From Stichopus chloronotus (lineage: Eukaryota; Echinodermata; Holothuroidea; Aspidochirotida; Stichopodidae), in contig CM037835.1 of assembly GCA_021234535.1 (NCBI GenBank), positions 4,836,001-4,900,000 of the forward strand: DNA of 64,000 bases. Direction: 5' to 3'. Under the pieces are notes generated by a model. The model did no database searches. It was not told the origin of the DNA and saw only the letters and a list, made by a program, of their open reading frames with translations. Positions 26,205 through 41,800 of the stretch are shown in pieces (positions within the stretch are counted from its first letter, which is position 1; each line of letters opens with the position of its first letter). Both the position numbers and the translations under genes were made by a program.

Positions 26205-26430
26205 AACCTGATATGGTTACTACAACTCAATGTGGGATCTGATCAAAAACGTGCGAATATGTTGTGTCTGTATGTGTGGATGCGTGTGAGAAAAAAAAAT
26301 TCAAAAGTTTGCGGAAGCAACTCCTCCAAGAAGGCAGTGTCGTTAAAGGTTCGGCCAAATTGGTAGATATGTGATCCGTGGTCTGAAGTCGTGTCTCCGA
26401 TCGAAATCTAACCTCAAAGTTTCAACCAGT
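26205..26430 (+). repeat. Dispersed repeat C, copy 1
   Basis: The blocks CTGATATGGT, CAAAAGTTTGCGGAAGCAAC and GTGATCCGTGGTCTGAAGTC recur in the same order and orientation at 59966-60215. The intervening spacing is similar. The shared stretch is an interspersed element of unknown class. Confidence 0.75.
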
Positions 26431-26788
26431 GAAAATCTCATTTTTGCTCTTTTTCTTCATCCAAACGATATTATCATGATACCATCAAGTATGTGACAAG
26501 TATACAAGATTATATCTGAAAATTATATTTAAATGTGCTCTGAGGTCAACGGTCACTGATCAGAGGTCAAATTTGACCCTGAGATGTTCGATTATTACGT
26601 AATGTTAAGCCTTTGCACATGCGTAGCGTCGTCTCCCTAGTCCACTAGACGGCAAAATTATGGATCATGCGTTAGCGTTAGGGGAAAGAATCAACAATAA
26701 TCTAGAAGTGTTGCACACCATGGAAGACCGAAGACGAAAAATTCCAGAATGCATGTATGAAAGTTAAACTTTTCACATTTTCCTTCAG

Positions 26789-26870
26789 ATGTTGACAGTA
26801 CTGATTCTGTGTCTGGTTGTTCCTTTGATTACCATGACAACCACAGTAAATTCTTCAACAACAAATAGAG
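26789..26870 (+). CDS. Receptor gene 1, coding exon 1: signal peptide
   Basis: The exon starts with ATG right after TTTTCCTTCAG and ends at GTAAGT, phase 1. It encodes MLTVLILCLVVPLITMTTTV and a short Ser/Thr/Asn-rich stretch, a clear secretory signal. The paralogous exon at 55650-55731 has the same length of 82 bases. Confidence 0.85.
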
Positions 26871-29800
26871 GTAAGTGATTTATAAAAGTAGTAGCAATAC
26901 CAAATTTTGTTGTTACAATATGCTCTACCCATTGTCTAACTCTTATACCTTAATAGCGACAATGAAAGTTGTAATTCTTTTGAAGTATTCTATTGACAAG
27001 AACAATTTTCTCTTTTGTATGCTTATGTTCCTCAAACTTCCTCTCTTCCATGCTCGCAATGATTCCAGAGATGTCATATGGGCCCTATGCTATAATATAG
27101 TTCAAAGGCTCATTTGTCAAAACCCTATGTTTATGTCCCCCTTTACTTCTCTTTAGTAACAACCCGTATAGCACAGTATGTAAATTTATATATAACCAAC
27201 GCACAAAATATAATGCAGCTGCTAGCGCACCTGGGAGTGTTATCGACCCCAAAATGTAAGTTATAACGCAATAAGCACCAGGTGCAAAACGACTGCAACC
27301 AGACTACACGAGCCAAAAGACAGCCATAGAAATACAATTGGAATATGGAGGGTCTTGCTTCGCAATTAAGGCAAGGTTGACAGAGTTGACTAAGCAGCTT
27401 ATATATATAAAGTAAGGGTCATGCAATTGCTCCTACTCAAAAACAGGCAATACAAATATGACTGCAAAAACCACCTCGTCCACTAATCTATCTAAATATA
27501 AGATAAGAACAGGGTGGAACTGCCCCACGAATAACCACTAAGTAAAAAGACAACGGGGACACGTGCTAGAACAGTGTAAGTATATGAGTATATGTGACTT
27601 ACCTGCACTGTGTGAGACTAAGTAGTGGAAGAGAAAAAAGGAAGCAGCACATGGCTTCTTTTATGTGAGCCATGGTGAACTTCTGTGGTCAACCATGTAA
27701 AGACCTTGACTGAAAGCCATGTAGATGGGGTAAGTTAGCTAATAAGTTGATTGATACAAATAAAGTTGACCAGTGGTAAGTCATGCATGGTCACTACCTT
27801 CCAGAAATGGTACTTGTGGTAGGCCTATGGTTGGAGGACTGAAAGAACGCACCATAAGTTCGACAAATTCAAAAGAACGCCATCGTTTAAGTTTACACGC
27901 GAAGTGGACTCAGTGGGCCGCCTAACGCGTGATATGGTTCAGTCACAGTACTGTCAGTGTTTGTGTGCTATTTCAATGCTGGTAAAGAAGTTACTTTCGG
28001 ATTTATTTCTCAAATGTTTTCACACACAATTAAGTAACTTCCTCGCAGCGCATCAGGCTAGCCTTATACTCACTGCAAGGTGGCATTGGTGTTACCGTGT
28101 ACCTGTACATAGTTGAAACATGTAATCTGGGATATAGTTAACTAAACGGAGATGTCAAACGAACATCTCAATTGTAATTTGCTGAACATTTGCTGGCATG
28201 AAAAATCGACATGTTTGTCAAGTCTAAAAAGCGCAATAAACTTCAACAACGGGAAATAAAAAAAAAAAAAAACAACCTGCATTTGCCGAATCCCTTGGGT
28301 GTAAGATTCAGAAGACTTACCTAGAAAACACGTAAACCCCCCCCAAAAAAAATCTTTCTCGATACGATACCGCACTCATGGGGCAGTACCGTGGCTTGCT
28401 CATTGTAATCAATGATGTCTTACTTTACGTCTTATGGGTATTTTTTCCTGTGATTGTGTCGCATATTGACAAATTAATATATGACATTCACTTGCGGAAG
28501 TTCAAGTCAACTTCATTCATCTAAGTTTTAGTCCTGGCACTTTTTTAAGACAACGTAACATCGCAACACGAAATGACAGATTCGTGGTCATCCATCACAG
28601 TTACTTCTGCATCACCCACTTTATTTCGTAAAGACTGAGATATAGTGCTTAGAAACCGGTGATCACATGTACGCAGTAAGTTATCTGGAAAGATATGATA
28701 CTTAAACATGTATACAAAATATCGATAATTAAAAAAAATGAGGGAGAAACATAATACACAAATGGGGATTACATTTACAAATAAAATTGTCTGAATTGAA
28801 AATTTCGTCTCTGGGTATACCAGTCCTCACGTAAAGATCTCCATTGTTTATTTGAAGGTGGAAGGTCACTTGTAGTCATCTAGAGATCAATCAATTTGCA
28901 TGAAAACCTTGTAAACATTTCAATAACCTAAAACTGAAGTTTATTTAATCCCAACTAATTAATTTACCTTTGTTGTTTCACATGGAGATCAAAGGTCATT
29001 TCAAGCCAGCAGAGGTAAAATTCTGTAAAAGTCCATATCGCAAACAGTAAAACTTTCTTACTTAATACATTTCAACCTTAACATTCTACTAGATCGTACG
29101 TAGTATATTATGTCTACTAATTTTCTTTGAAATCAAATAGAGGTAAAAGATGAAAATAATTGTACACCAATGTCCCCATAACTAAAGATATCTGAGAGTC
29201 TAAACTAGTAGAGTTTGTGAGTCTCTTTGATCAGAAGATATTTCGTAGCTTTTAATAAGGTTAAAGTTTATTTGAGGTGAGACTATGTCAAGTTTTAAAA
29301 AGTGTGTACACGGCATTTCAATAAGTAAGTATTATTCAATGGACAATCTTGTCATTGGTGAAGGGATGATGACGGTTGATTCTTACCATAGGGTCACAGT
29401 TCACTTCAGGTAAGTAACTACATTAGTTGATGAATGACGGTAATAAAGTTCAAAGTTCAGATTTAAGAGCACAGGCAGACAATCAATCCTTCCTGCCAGA
29501 TGGTCGTATTCCTGGTTAAATGAGGGCCATAAAGAGACATGAAGACTTATCAGAAGTCGGGGTACAGTCGCAAAGTTCTTTTGACCCTAATTTCTCCGAC
29601 TCGGCAGTTCCCTGACTTCTTCCAGTAATACATGGCTTATCAACGACAACACTGTAACTGTCACCACGGTGATGTGAAACACATTTGAGTCAGAAAACAA
29701 AATTACTGAATAAAAATTCTATGCACTCTCTAATGGAGATCACAGAGACCTTTTCTTCAATTTCTTTTCAAGTTTATACGGATTAGTAATCTGTTCATAA

Positions 29801-32800
29801 AGTGTAATGTTCATTTTCTCCTCCATCAATGCAGTCATCAATGTACAAACCCCTGACCTCATATCTTTCTCGTATTTTTTTCTCGTAACATAGCGGTATC
29901 ATTCATCAAATTATTATTTTAGCTCAACTCCTACATGTATTGTTTTCAGTCAATAAATATGTCAAAAGATTCTGGTATGTTATTTAACTTAACCTTTCTC
30001 CCCGTGTACCTCTCACTTTATTGGAAAATAACATTAACATTTGACATTGCAAAATTTCATATAGGAGGATTTAAGAGAATAGGTTTTATCCCTCTATATT
30101 AACCTTATAAGGAATTACACGATGAGAATGGCTTGGGCGCTATGCGACCAAATACTGGGAGAGTTTTATATATAAATTCAAATTTAAGTTGGAATAGAGT
30201 TAGTTCTTATAATTTGTAAATCCTTAGAGTTGAGAGTTATTTGAGGTCAACATAGGACAGTCACTATAGCTAATCCATACACTACTTGATAAGAATCCTC
30301 AACTCCGTTTGGCCCATTTCAGTCAGGTGACAGTGCATTATGGTACGGATAAAACACGGTCGAGTGAAGAACAAAATCACCAGCGGATGAATCCAATAAA
30401 AACGTAGATCGACAATGTTTTGTCGCCTGCACAAAAAAAGTGGTGTTACTTTATCTATCGCGCACAAACATTTTTGACATGTTGTGAATCTTGTTTATAT
30501 TTTCTCTTCGTTTGTTTTCAATTAAAATTCGGGTTGTATACAAACCCAATTTTTGTCTGTCTTTTTATCAAAATCTCATTCTACACTTATGCACAAGGTT
30601 ATCAACTCTGTGCTCTATAGTGCATTGTTGCATAAACCACCAACTGTTAACTTCACGAGCCCTTGGCACACAAGTATAGCCTGTGGTAAGTGGATAACCC
30701 CTCACTGCATTTTCATGAAGATTAAGATGTATGAAAGTTTGAAACTTGTAGGCAAGGTTTAATCCTCTTGGACGTAAAGAACTGCAGATGCCTCTTTACG
30801 AGAAGATAATCCCTATTGGGTTAAACTGCAGGTGAATAGGTTAACGGTGATACGCCGTCAGTATTGAACGTTGAACATAAGCCGTAGCGCAAATCAACAC
30901 ACATCCAACTCTTTAAATAAGTGCACATTGAAGTGATTATAAACGACACTTCTTTCAATTCTGATTGTCTGGAAAAGATGAATCGACTTTGACGTTTTAT
31001 ATTTTGCACCCATTTATGTAAACGGCAATCGAAGTTGTGTAATTTTAGTTGACGGTTGAATCCCGTGAGTTCTAAAGCACTATTATAATGACCCGGAATT
31101 CACACATTGTGTGACCGATCTACTTCTTTCCTATCTCTTACGTTTTTTTATAGCAATTCAGTGAGAACGTAAGTTAAATATTCCAAAGCTTTTACTTCTT
31201 TCTCTTAATTTCCAGATCATTTCAAGCCGTGGTGTGATAACAGTCCAAATACGAATATTTGGTGCTACGCAAACACATCTGGCTTCAACACAGAAGACAG
31301 TTGCTTAGAAATATGGGATACCGTATTGTAAGTATTCTGTATTAAGGTGTCGACAAACAAAAAGTCAAAGTTTTATGCGCTTTTTTTTCTTTTTTAGAGA
31401 TGTGTTTCATACATCTTTGGAAGTCAACTCAATTTACCACAGATTAACAACTTCTAACTATTCCACGTCTTTTGACCAATATTCCATGAAGAGTTACAAA
31501 GTATTCAGCCATGTCCTCCTGTGTACACGTGATATAGGATCTACCTCCATCTACCACGGTATCTCAAGCTACCTATTCAACTTAATTCTCATGTTTGACA
31601 AGGTGAACCCCCATGCACAAGCATGATGTTATTTTTGGAGGTAAAAAAAAAATGAATTGTGTTCTGTTAAAAGAAAAAGCTAGCGGGACGTAGCTAGGAT
31701 CTAATGATTTGGGCGACGCATATCACCTTATGTATTTGAGCTCATGTGCTATTTGAGTGGAACGCCACCATCGCCGGTTGGCGCAGAGCGTATCACAAAA
31801 TATTGACCGAAAACACCTTTCATATCACCGGAAATGGCATTCCTAACCCGGCATTTGCCCTATTTATTGACATCTCCTCTCCCACCCCCTACAAAATTAC
31901 GTTTTTGAGTAAATCTATTTTAGGGTCAAACGACAATTGGACGTGAACGGGGGGGGGGGGGGGGATGGCGGCACCACTGAGTAAACATGACAGAAATGCT
32001 GTAACACCGGAATGTAGATGGGCTTAATGTTAAGCCCATTTTTAGATCTCCAGGTGATGTGAAATTTCCATACAGTTTGGTGTAAGTCAGTGTTCGCTAG
32101 AGGTCGTAAGAAATGAATTTAACAGGAAGAACTGTACGAACTTCAGTACTGCACAAGTGGAATCCTTTTCATAAGTACGTGATCACTACGATATCCCACC
32201 CCCCCCCCCACTTTCGCTCTGTTTTGCTCAAAGATTTACATTTTGTTCGTCATTTCACTTGTAGACACAGAGAATATCGGAAAATACTTATTTCATGTCT
32301 TCAACCTAACTTTTTGTAAAGGAAATAGTGAACCCTCCAAAAAAAGTGGCTAGTGAAATATTAGTAAAAAATTGAATGAAGATATACTTACCGATCTTCC
32401 AGGCATTCAAAGTAATTTACAACATGTCACAAGTGTTCTTCCTTCTGAGTTTCATCGGTGCAGGAATATTTATTTTATTATCGTCAATTTAAATTCTTAC
32501 TTTAAATTTCATTCCAATCTCAATTGATGGTAAAGACGATAACATGGAGCATGCATACTGAAATAAATTAACAGATTGAGGAGTGGCAACCAGAAGTTCA
32601 CAGAGAGTTTATCTACGTTGTCACCCGGCAAAAGGAGGAAAAGTGATAACCCCCTCACTTTAAGACCTGACCACTGCTTAAATGAGTGGCGCGTTATGAA
32701 GAGCCATATTGCTGTGGTTATGTTCCTTAAAAGGAATCGTGTTTGGATCAGTCGGGCTCAGTCAGGGGTACAGATAACTTTTTCGATGTCCAGTTAATCC

Positions 32801-35800
32801 ACTGAAAATGCAAATCGAATCCTTTGAGAGCTAGTTGAAAGTTTCCCTAACATATTTTAAACTTCACAGAGGAGTCCTTGATCTACATTCGTCTTGTGAA
32901 CATTTTGTAAGCTTGCCAAATCTTTTGAATTTCTTGTGGTATTTCATTTACAGTTGGTGATATATATCTTTCCTATATATGGTTAAACTACACACCACGT
33001 TCGGCTCTCTCATCTTACTTTATAGATGATTTGCAGGAGAATACAAAACTGCGTTGTAGTGTTTGGTGTTTCATTAATGTCATCTCTACATAGTATGCAT
33101 CACTCAAGTCTCATTTTCCTTCACAGTAACCAAATCATGTTTGCCAAACTTCACAGAAAATGCATCATTTGCATTACATATTAGATTCGATTAAACATAT
33201 AATATCGTTTAATTGAATTAAATAACTCTAAAGCCTTTCACTCTGGTTTTCACTATTATCTAGTGGCAATGTTAACCGGAAAGTCGCCGAAAGTTGCAAC
33301 AGTAGTGATGGAATCTTCAAAGTCCGGGTTTATCTGGACCAGATAGGCGCATCTGACTTCGACATACGACTGACAAATGGAAGTGAATTTACTGCTGTTC
33401 GACTTGAATTAAGAGAGAAAGGTAATTCAGTTTTATAAGGTCCATAAAACAATTTACGTTTTTGATATTTAAACATATTTTTTTCTTATATATTTCGTGG
33501 ATTTTTAAAACGGGATACAAGTTTGCCGTACAACCGTAATTCTATGGAAAATGTTTAGATAACAATGTTTTTTCCCTTGTTTTTTGTTAGGAAAGTGTAT
33601 GTTATACTTTGCTTTAACAGGACCATGCTCCTTATCAAGGTCTCACTGTGCAAACAGATTAATCATAAATAATGTCTCACGTTGTGTATGTGGAAAACGA
33701 TACATTTCTCTTTCCCCGAAAGCATGCCAAATCAACTGATTGTTGCGCTTAAACTTGTATTCAGATTTTCGTGATTCATTTTTAAATCAGAATTTTTTAC
33801 CTTGAAAAGATTGGTTTTCAGCCTCTAGTCACCGTTACTCTGTTAAGTCATGATGACACCAACATTTTCTCTTACGTTCGACAGTAATGCCTGAGCCACC
33901 GATAAACATCGATGTTGTTCGTGTCGATAACCAATCTTTCAATGTTAGTTATGAATATCCAGATTCGTGGATCTTATCGAAAACAATATACCAGTGTGAA
34001 AGATACATTCCGTATCTAGGAAAGTCTGCAAATGTATCAACGGTATGTTTTTTTTTTTCTCATATGTTCATCTAATTCGTTTGAAAACATTGTAGTTCAG
34101 AAACGAAAAATATCAACAGTCTCGTCTTATCCTCAGTCCTTGATCATTTTTTTGGTCACATTCAATGCAATCAATACATAACAATACATTTAATGCAAAA
34201 GCATTTAAAGATTCGATTGGTAAGAACAAAATGTAAGCTTACGTCAGGTCCTACAGTCACTACGATGCTCTGGATGTATATTTTTATGCGGTTATTTTGA
34301 TAAAGGATATAAATCTCATTTGTTCCTGTTTTACCTGAAGAAGTTACAAACCTGGGGTTTATACTACAAACCTGGGGCTTATAGTATAAAGTTAATTAGT
34401 TAGTTGAACAACAAATCTACCTTTCCCTGAATTTTTTTTAATTTACATTTTTCAGATTTCTTAACACATATTTTGTAGACTTGCAGACTGTCAGTGGCCT
34501 TCCTTCCAAAAAGGAACGCTTCGAATGTGACGTCAGTTTAAACGTGCAGTATATATATATATATGATAAATTATGTTGGTCGAGTGGAGGATTTCTAGTT
34601 TCTCATATAAACGTAGGTTTACAAATGCCAGAACCCCGTTTGCAGGTATTAGATTTCTGATAATATCCCAGTCGGTAGAGTAGGCTGTGTTGGTATCTTG
34701 CAGCAAAAGTAACTAGAAATCCTCCACTGGACCAACATAATCAATAAGCGCACAGAGTTAATTTCTACTTGCCGCCAAAAGCCAAGTCCGCCTGATCGTT
34801 CTAAGAAGAAATAATATACGTTATATATAGTTGTATGCCAGTTGTCTGATGATCGTCCTGCCGTTAGGCTCACGGTGAGACACTGTGTAACAACGCATGT
34901 ACTGTACTATGTTTTGATCGTTTAATTTATCGTGTGTAAATTCAGCTCTACTTCTGTATTGAACACTCTACTTTGGTTAGTTGCATGTTAATCGTGACTA
35001 TTGGGTGTAATATGCGATCACTGATTCACCATTGCTGGTCCGAATGGCGAAATTGACTCAACATATATGGTAAGGTTCCATACTACAATAAATCTCTCTC
35101 ATTGACTCACTCACTAAAATAGCGACTCGAGGGTGCTCCCACCAACCTGACAAGGCTCTCGGAGGGAAATATCGCTACGATACCTTCGATGTTTCTAAAA
35201 CAATATACTTCAGTCGTTCTAATTTTCAAATCATCTGTGCATTATTTGGTTTACTTTAACATCCACGTAAAACAGACGGTGATCACTGAAAACACAATGA
35301 GAAAAAGATTCCGGCGGCTCAACTTAGACACTTTTCTCGAGCAAGATAAGTTATGTGACCTTAAAGTGAATCTCTCCAATCTTTTACCTCTTATATAGTA
35401 CTATATCGCTTCAACGGCGGTCTGAACAGTGTGTGTATGAAGTATACGCACATATACTTTAAAATTAGTAAAAATTCAGTCAAAGGTAAGAGTTGCCAAG
35501 TCATTTCACAGGAGGAGTAAGAATATTAGTCGCTTCCATGAGGACACTGTAAAACCCAGTAGTTTGCCTCTCCTTTTTAATGTTCTTGCTTTGCTTTGTT
35601 TCCTGTAGAAACCACAGTAGAAAACAGAAGGATAATGGAACATTTTCTTTTCGTTAAACTCTCATGCAACGACATCTTATAATTCACACGGAAGTCCCTT
35701 AAATTTACATCGAACCTGGTTCGGTGAAAATTATTATCTGAATTAAATGTTGCTATTTGTACTTATTTTCGGAATAATAGGCCAATTTTCATGGCATTTC

Positions 35801-38800
35801 ATACGACTGTAAGAAGTATGGCCAATACTTCGGTGCACTTTTGAAAACCAGGAGTAACAACATATGTCCCTGATTTAAGCCTGTCTATAATACCATGTGT
35901 GTGTGACATAGCAAACTTTGTGATTATAGAAAACGGCTGTAGATATGAGATTTGCTTGTCAATTGTATATATTTATTTGTAATGTTGGTCTTGTTGATTT
36001 TCTTCCTGTAGAAAGATGGTGTATATGACAGACAAAAGAGAAAGGTAATCACCGTAGAACTCAAAGAGATTCCTCAACTTCCTCAACTTCCCGGTCACAC
36101 TGAGGTCTGCTTCCGATGCCGCTTTCGATATGGTTACTACTATACCATATTTAGTCCCTACTCCTTGTTGGGGTGCAACTTCACATCAACTCAAGGTAAA
36201 AGACTTCGGTACTTAAAGGGAAATAGGGCGTTTAGAGTACACCAACATGACATACAAAAGAAATAGCGTTAGTCATTGTTCAACCATTCAGTCTCATCAA
36301 TAAACATCTGTCAAAGCTTCATCTCCTCAAAACATTATGCATGTGATGAGTAACGGAAGATGCATCATTTGAATTTTGAAAAGTTTGGGTGAACAAATTA
36401 GTGTCAAGCAGCAAATAACCGAGTTTCTATCGGTGAGAAACTTATTTCTTGAAAAGAAGGCCACTGTCCTTCCTTAATTTGAATAGTCTATCATTCTGCG
36501 TCCACTAACATGGGTTTTAAAAGTATGGATGTTTCCTGTAAACAAACACCCTATTTCCCTTTAATTACTAATGACATCATCAAACCTCACACAAACTGAA
36601 GGAACACCTAAATTAAAGAGGCTCATTGAGTTTTTTTCGTGAAATTCACTTTTTCTAAACCTGTCAAGTTTTCGTAACACATTAACGACAAATGATCAAA
36701 TTAAGAGGATCCCAATGTTTAACACACAATGGAACGTCAATGGATGAGTAATTAATGATTTAATTTGCTTTTTGAAAATTCGTGACCAGCCACTTTTCAT
36801 ATTTAGTACTTATTCTCATGCACACAACCGGCACAAGTAAGGATAAAAAATTCAAAACCTTTGACAGTGTCATAACTATTCTATTAAGAAAATGCGCAAA
36901 GACATATGACTAAGTAGGGATGAAGAAGATTTCAGTGAAAGACTTTTAAGTATCCTTTCTCCAGCTTCAAATTTTCAGGTGAAAACGAGTCAGACGAATA
37001 GATGAAAAGATACATCAATTTTTTTTTATATTGAATTATTTCCCTTGATAATCTAGGGTAGTGCGGCCAGACTCTCTCCGGCCCTTCGAAAGTGCGACTG
37101 ATTAGTTTTACTTGCAGCTTTGACAAGTAATTTTAAATAGACCATTGCTTTGTTGAAATTTATCTCCCCTCAATTACAATTGTTAACAATAATCCAGTAA
37201 TCTGGACGAAATGATCGGCAAGAAAGTGGTGAAATAAGAATCAGTCTTTTTTGTAAACCAAAACTTCATATGAATCTATGTATGTCGAGTTTCAGTATCA
37301 CAACAGTCCAAGTGGATGACTATGAATCATCAGTATACAGTGCTTAATTAAACCAGACTGTTTTGGGCATCAGCTGAAGATCATAAACACTTCGCGGCGT
37401 ACCTTCTGCTTTCAAGAAAAAACGCATGCCAACTTTTCTTTTTTTGTATAACAATTTCAAATCTATTATCAAAATATACTAAAATGTCTTATACCATATC
37501 AAAATTGATGAGATTTTCCCTTTGAGGGTTATTCGACAAGTCTCATCCATCACGTAAGAGTGACATTTTATCATGTGAAAGTTCATAATGTGTCCAGTGA
37601 CCAGTGAGTTAAAGTACTCCGTGATTCATTACCAAATGCAAACAAAGATTCTGAAGACGAAAAGCCCAAGACTCTTTGCAGAATTGGTGTATGTATTCCG
37701 GTACATAAAAGACTGAACTTCTCCAGTGATCAACTAATGAACTTTGACCTTTGGTTAGGGATTATGATTCGACTCCGATTAAATTCGACCAGATAAAATA
37801 TAAGATATTCAGTACTCAGTAATGAGTACTTACTTATGATGAATGTAACTTTTACATGTTCCTGGAATCTTAGGTATCAATGTTTCCAAAATGCAATGAC
37901 CTTTGTTGACTTTTGACATCTGTTGTGATTAATATGGCCGAATTTTATACACATACCAAATACGCGGTTAAGGCAACTTTTACTTACTGGGTTACTGTAT
38001 ATTTACGATATATTTTATGATTTCGCTTCTTTTTTAACCTAAATCACATTTGGGTTCCAATAAACAAAATTAAGATAACTTCAAGGGGCAATCAGTGTTT
38101 GTGGACTAAAATTTACCCTTTTTCAATCGAACTGAGATATTCCCATTCAGTTCCTTTGTTAAACACAAGTTATAGCCTCCACGAAACTTTCAGACCGAAA
38201 TTCGCCTAATTTTCTTCGAAAATTGGACCATATATGTGTTGTGTCTGTAGCCGAAATGTAAATTTCATTAGAACTTGAATAATAAACGCGGTGAATATTG
38301 TTCGTTTGTTCGTAATTTACAGGCTAATCCACCCTAAGAATTCAAGTCGTTTTGGGTGGTGACTCGCTGACGCGGATAGCCTAGGCTTAGGCTATTTTTT
38401 CGACACTAGACCTATCGTTACTCGTTAGGTGACTTACATTTCTGGGCATTATTTACCACACCGAATGGGAGCTATACCCAAAGGAAATCCAGGCCTAGTC
38501 CTAGACAAATTTCAAAATTCAACCTAACAAGCAATCATAAGCAAACCTATTTTAGCAGGCTCATCATCAAGACACAGAGGATGGAGATTAACAATAATAC
38601 ACCACTTTTGTACCTTTGTTGAATCAGACAGAGAAATAACCTGAGTTAGACTTGGGCCTAATTCAAATCAGGCAATCGACTACCTGTTGTTCTAATTTTC
38701 TACTAACCAATGCTATGGCCAATGTTTCAGGATTATACTATTCCTATCTTTAAAGTGAAACAATGCAAACTCAAGTATAGACAACTACTGACGATAGTTT

Positions 38801-41800
38801 GACAAATTTTACTGTGCAGGTAATACTATGTGTCACTTGTGTGTCTTGCTTACAGTTTGAGCCTGGTTCGGCATGGTGAGGTGAAAGTTCATTTTGTAAG
38901 TAATGAATATTTGTTAGGTGTTTTCGGTTCTCGGTTCTAGCATGTTGAAACGACTTGCTACAAATTGCCCTTCTTTTTCATATTTTTCATTATTTTGGGA
39001 GGATATTGGTTATTTTTGTCCCAAATTTCGTACTCCTTAGTAACTTTCGAACCTTTACACCGAATTTCAATCTACGGGGGAAATCAGAGATTTTAGAATT
39101 CCTAGTTACAGTTCTTTCCCTAAAATTTGAAAAAAAAAAAGTGTGACTAAAAGTATCAATACATCTTTCACATAATACGGTAAATGGTGAAGAATTTGAA
39201 CCATTACTGTTCCGCTATTTAATATAGTATACTAAAAATCAATTTTGCACAGAACGAACAATCAAAAGATTCCTGAAAGCTTTCATTCTTTACTTAAAAA
39301 AATATCACTAACTCTTACTGTAATTTATGTATATGTCACACATACATATAATTACGTTGCCAAGTTGGAATATGGTATTCAAAACACTGTTAGAAATAAA
39401 CACTATTTTCAAATTGAAGACAAGTTTTAATAACGGAAATCTCGTATTTGTAACGCATTGTTGTTCTCAATGAAAATCATCAATACAAATGACGTAGCTG
39501 CTAAGGAATATTGCGATATTGGGGGGGGGGGGGGGAATATTCCCATGATATGATTACTTTTCTTGTTCCCAAGTGACATTCCACCTTAATACGTAAGATC
39601 TTTGACCACATGTAATATTAACCTTCACAGCTCCTTCTGGTCCACCGCTGAACCTTACAATCTTGGAAAGGAAAGACCCAAGACGAGTAACATTAAAGTG
39701 GGAAGTAAGTTCATGAACAATCAATACAATACCAAAGAACGTAAGATTGTTAACCTTACATTTTTGTTGATGTTCCTCTTTACAAAGGACGATGAGATGT
39801 TTATGAGTATTCCATCCATCTGCGTCATACGCCAACTATAGTTTGAATAATCAAATACTGCAGCTATGTACTAGATTTCTGATCACAAGTCCATCAGAAA
39901 GAAGCCATAAAGTCATAGATTATTGCTTCACCTTTTTCCTATTCAGCAATAAGAGATGACTTTGCTTGGTTTGAATATGTATCAACATTTTGCAGACAAT
40001 ACATTAAATGTGATTATGTGGTTGGATTTTCAGCTTCGGATTTTGGGGAAGATGTACTAAACTCTATACAATTAGATGGACAACAAAAATACAACTTCGG
40101 CATGGTTTTGTTCTTGTAAGATTCTATAGTCATGCATATTTAAAGTAACAAACAAGCAATTTCAGAGTCACCTTTTGGTACACAGACTAACGATGATGAA
40201 GAGTTCGGGTAATTATAATACATGTATACGACTTGTATTAATATCTAAGACCAATAACCTACCCACAACCAGACAGACAATACACTTGATATCAAACAAA
40301 CTAAGACATTACATGAAAGGGTATACGTTTGTGAAGATGAAGTTATTTTGGAGACCATTTAATGTTCATTGTATTAGTTTTTAATCGCAATATAGATATA
40401 TTTCCTCAAATTTTGTGTTCCTAAATTTTGCATGTGTATATACAATTTGGTACAGATGTATTTATTCTTCATTTGTTATTATTTAAAGCCTCCGAGCAAG
40501 CAATATAGAAACGGTATCATCACAGGTTACATGATTCTTCTTAAGCCGAGTCAAGGCAACTCCACTATAGACGAAATTACAGATATAAGAGGAACAAAGA
40601 GAACAATTGAACTAGAAGGTAAGCATATTTCTGCAGGAAGCATGAAGGAAGAATGAACTGTACTGATGTATCAAAGAACTCTCATACGTAGATGTTAACA
40701 ACCAACAATAGCTGATGAGATTTTTTTAATGAATGAGGCATGTAGGTAATTTTCCGTCTTAGATTTAGTTTAGTACTAGCTCAGCTGTTATTGATGGTAA
40801 CGTCAGCTGTCTTAATCCCTCTTGCGGGGAGAAGTTTCGTTAATTGATTCGTTTCATTCTTTTTTGTATCTTTTATTCCATTTGTTACTTTGTTGTTATG
40901 ATGTCGTGAACCGCAAAGATGGTTGTAAGTTTTGCCTTTTCATCTGGACCCTAACAGACCAAAACAGAAGAGATAGTCCATCATAATATTGATTATGATC
41001 CGACTTTTTTCTTACAGAAATCGTGTTGACTGTCTACAACATTGAACTCAACATAAGAAGCGAATAGCGCAATCAGTAATGAAAAAAGTATCCGAACCCC
41101 CCCCCCCACCCCAAAAAGAAGCCCAAATGGCATGAAGATATCATCCAGAAATATACGAGAGCATATAAAAAGCAAGACATCCCCTTGAAAATACCCAGTC
41201 AGTGACTGCAAAGCTGCCACATCTTTATTGCACTCTCGTAACGTTTGCCCAAGACAGTGGCGTAGCCAGAAGAGAAGAGGAAGAGCACGCCCCCATGATC
41301 ATCCCCTAAAAGATGAAAAGCAATATATAAAATACAATGAAATAAACTTTGCTTCATGTTTGTCTAAAGAAATTGCACACAGTACTCAGAATCTGGCCTG
41401 GAACCCATACTCCCGCTCGACTTGCCAGTTCTTTTTCAAACGGAAATTTTAAATGCCTTTTACAAGATTTTATTTTACTTTTACTTTTTTTAACAAATTT
41501 GATTTAACTAACCCTTTGTTACAAATTTTCACCTCTTATCGTTTTTTAATTGTATTTATTTTTATATTCCTCTTTACAAATGTTTTAATATTTATCCTGG
41601 ATTTGAATTAATTGACATGAAGTTGTAGGATGGCAATGATGAAAGGGTTCTGTGTTGCTCACATAAAGTGGGCCTGAACTAGACTATACTGGACCTTTGG
41701 CGCTATGTGTAATGCCATGTCTACTACATGACGACCTGTGCTGTGCGGTGATCGGATAAACATGAAAACAGTCCGCAGTCCCCGCATGCAGCAAAAATGT

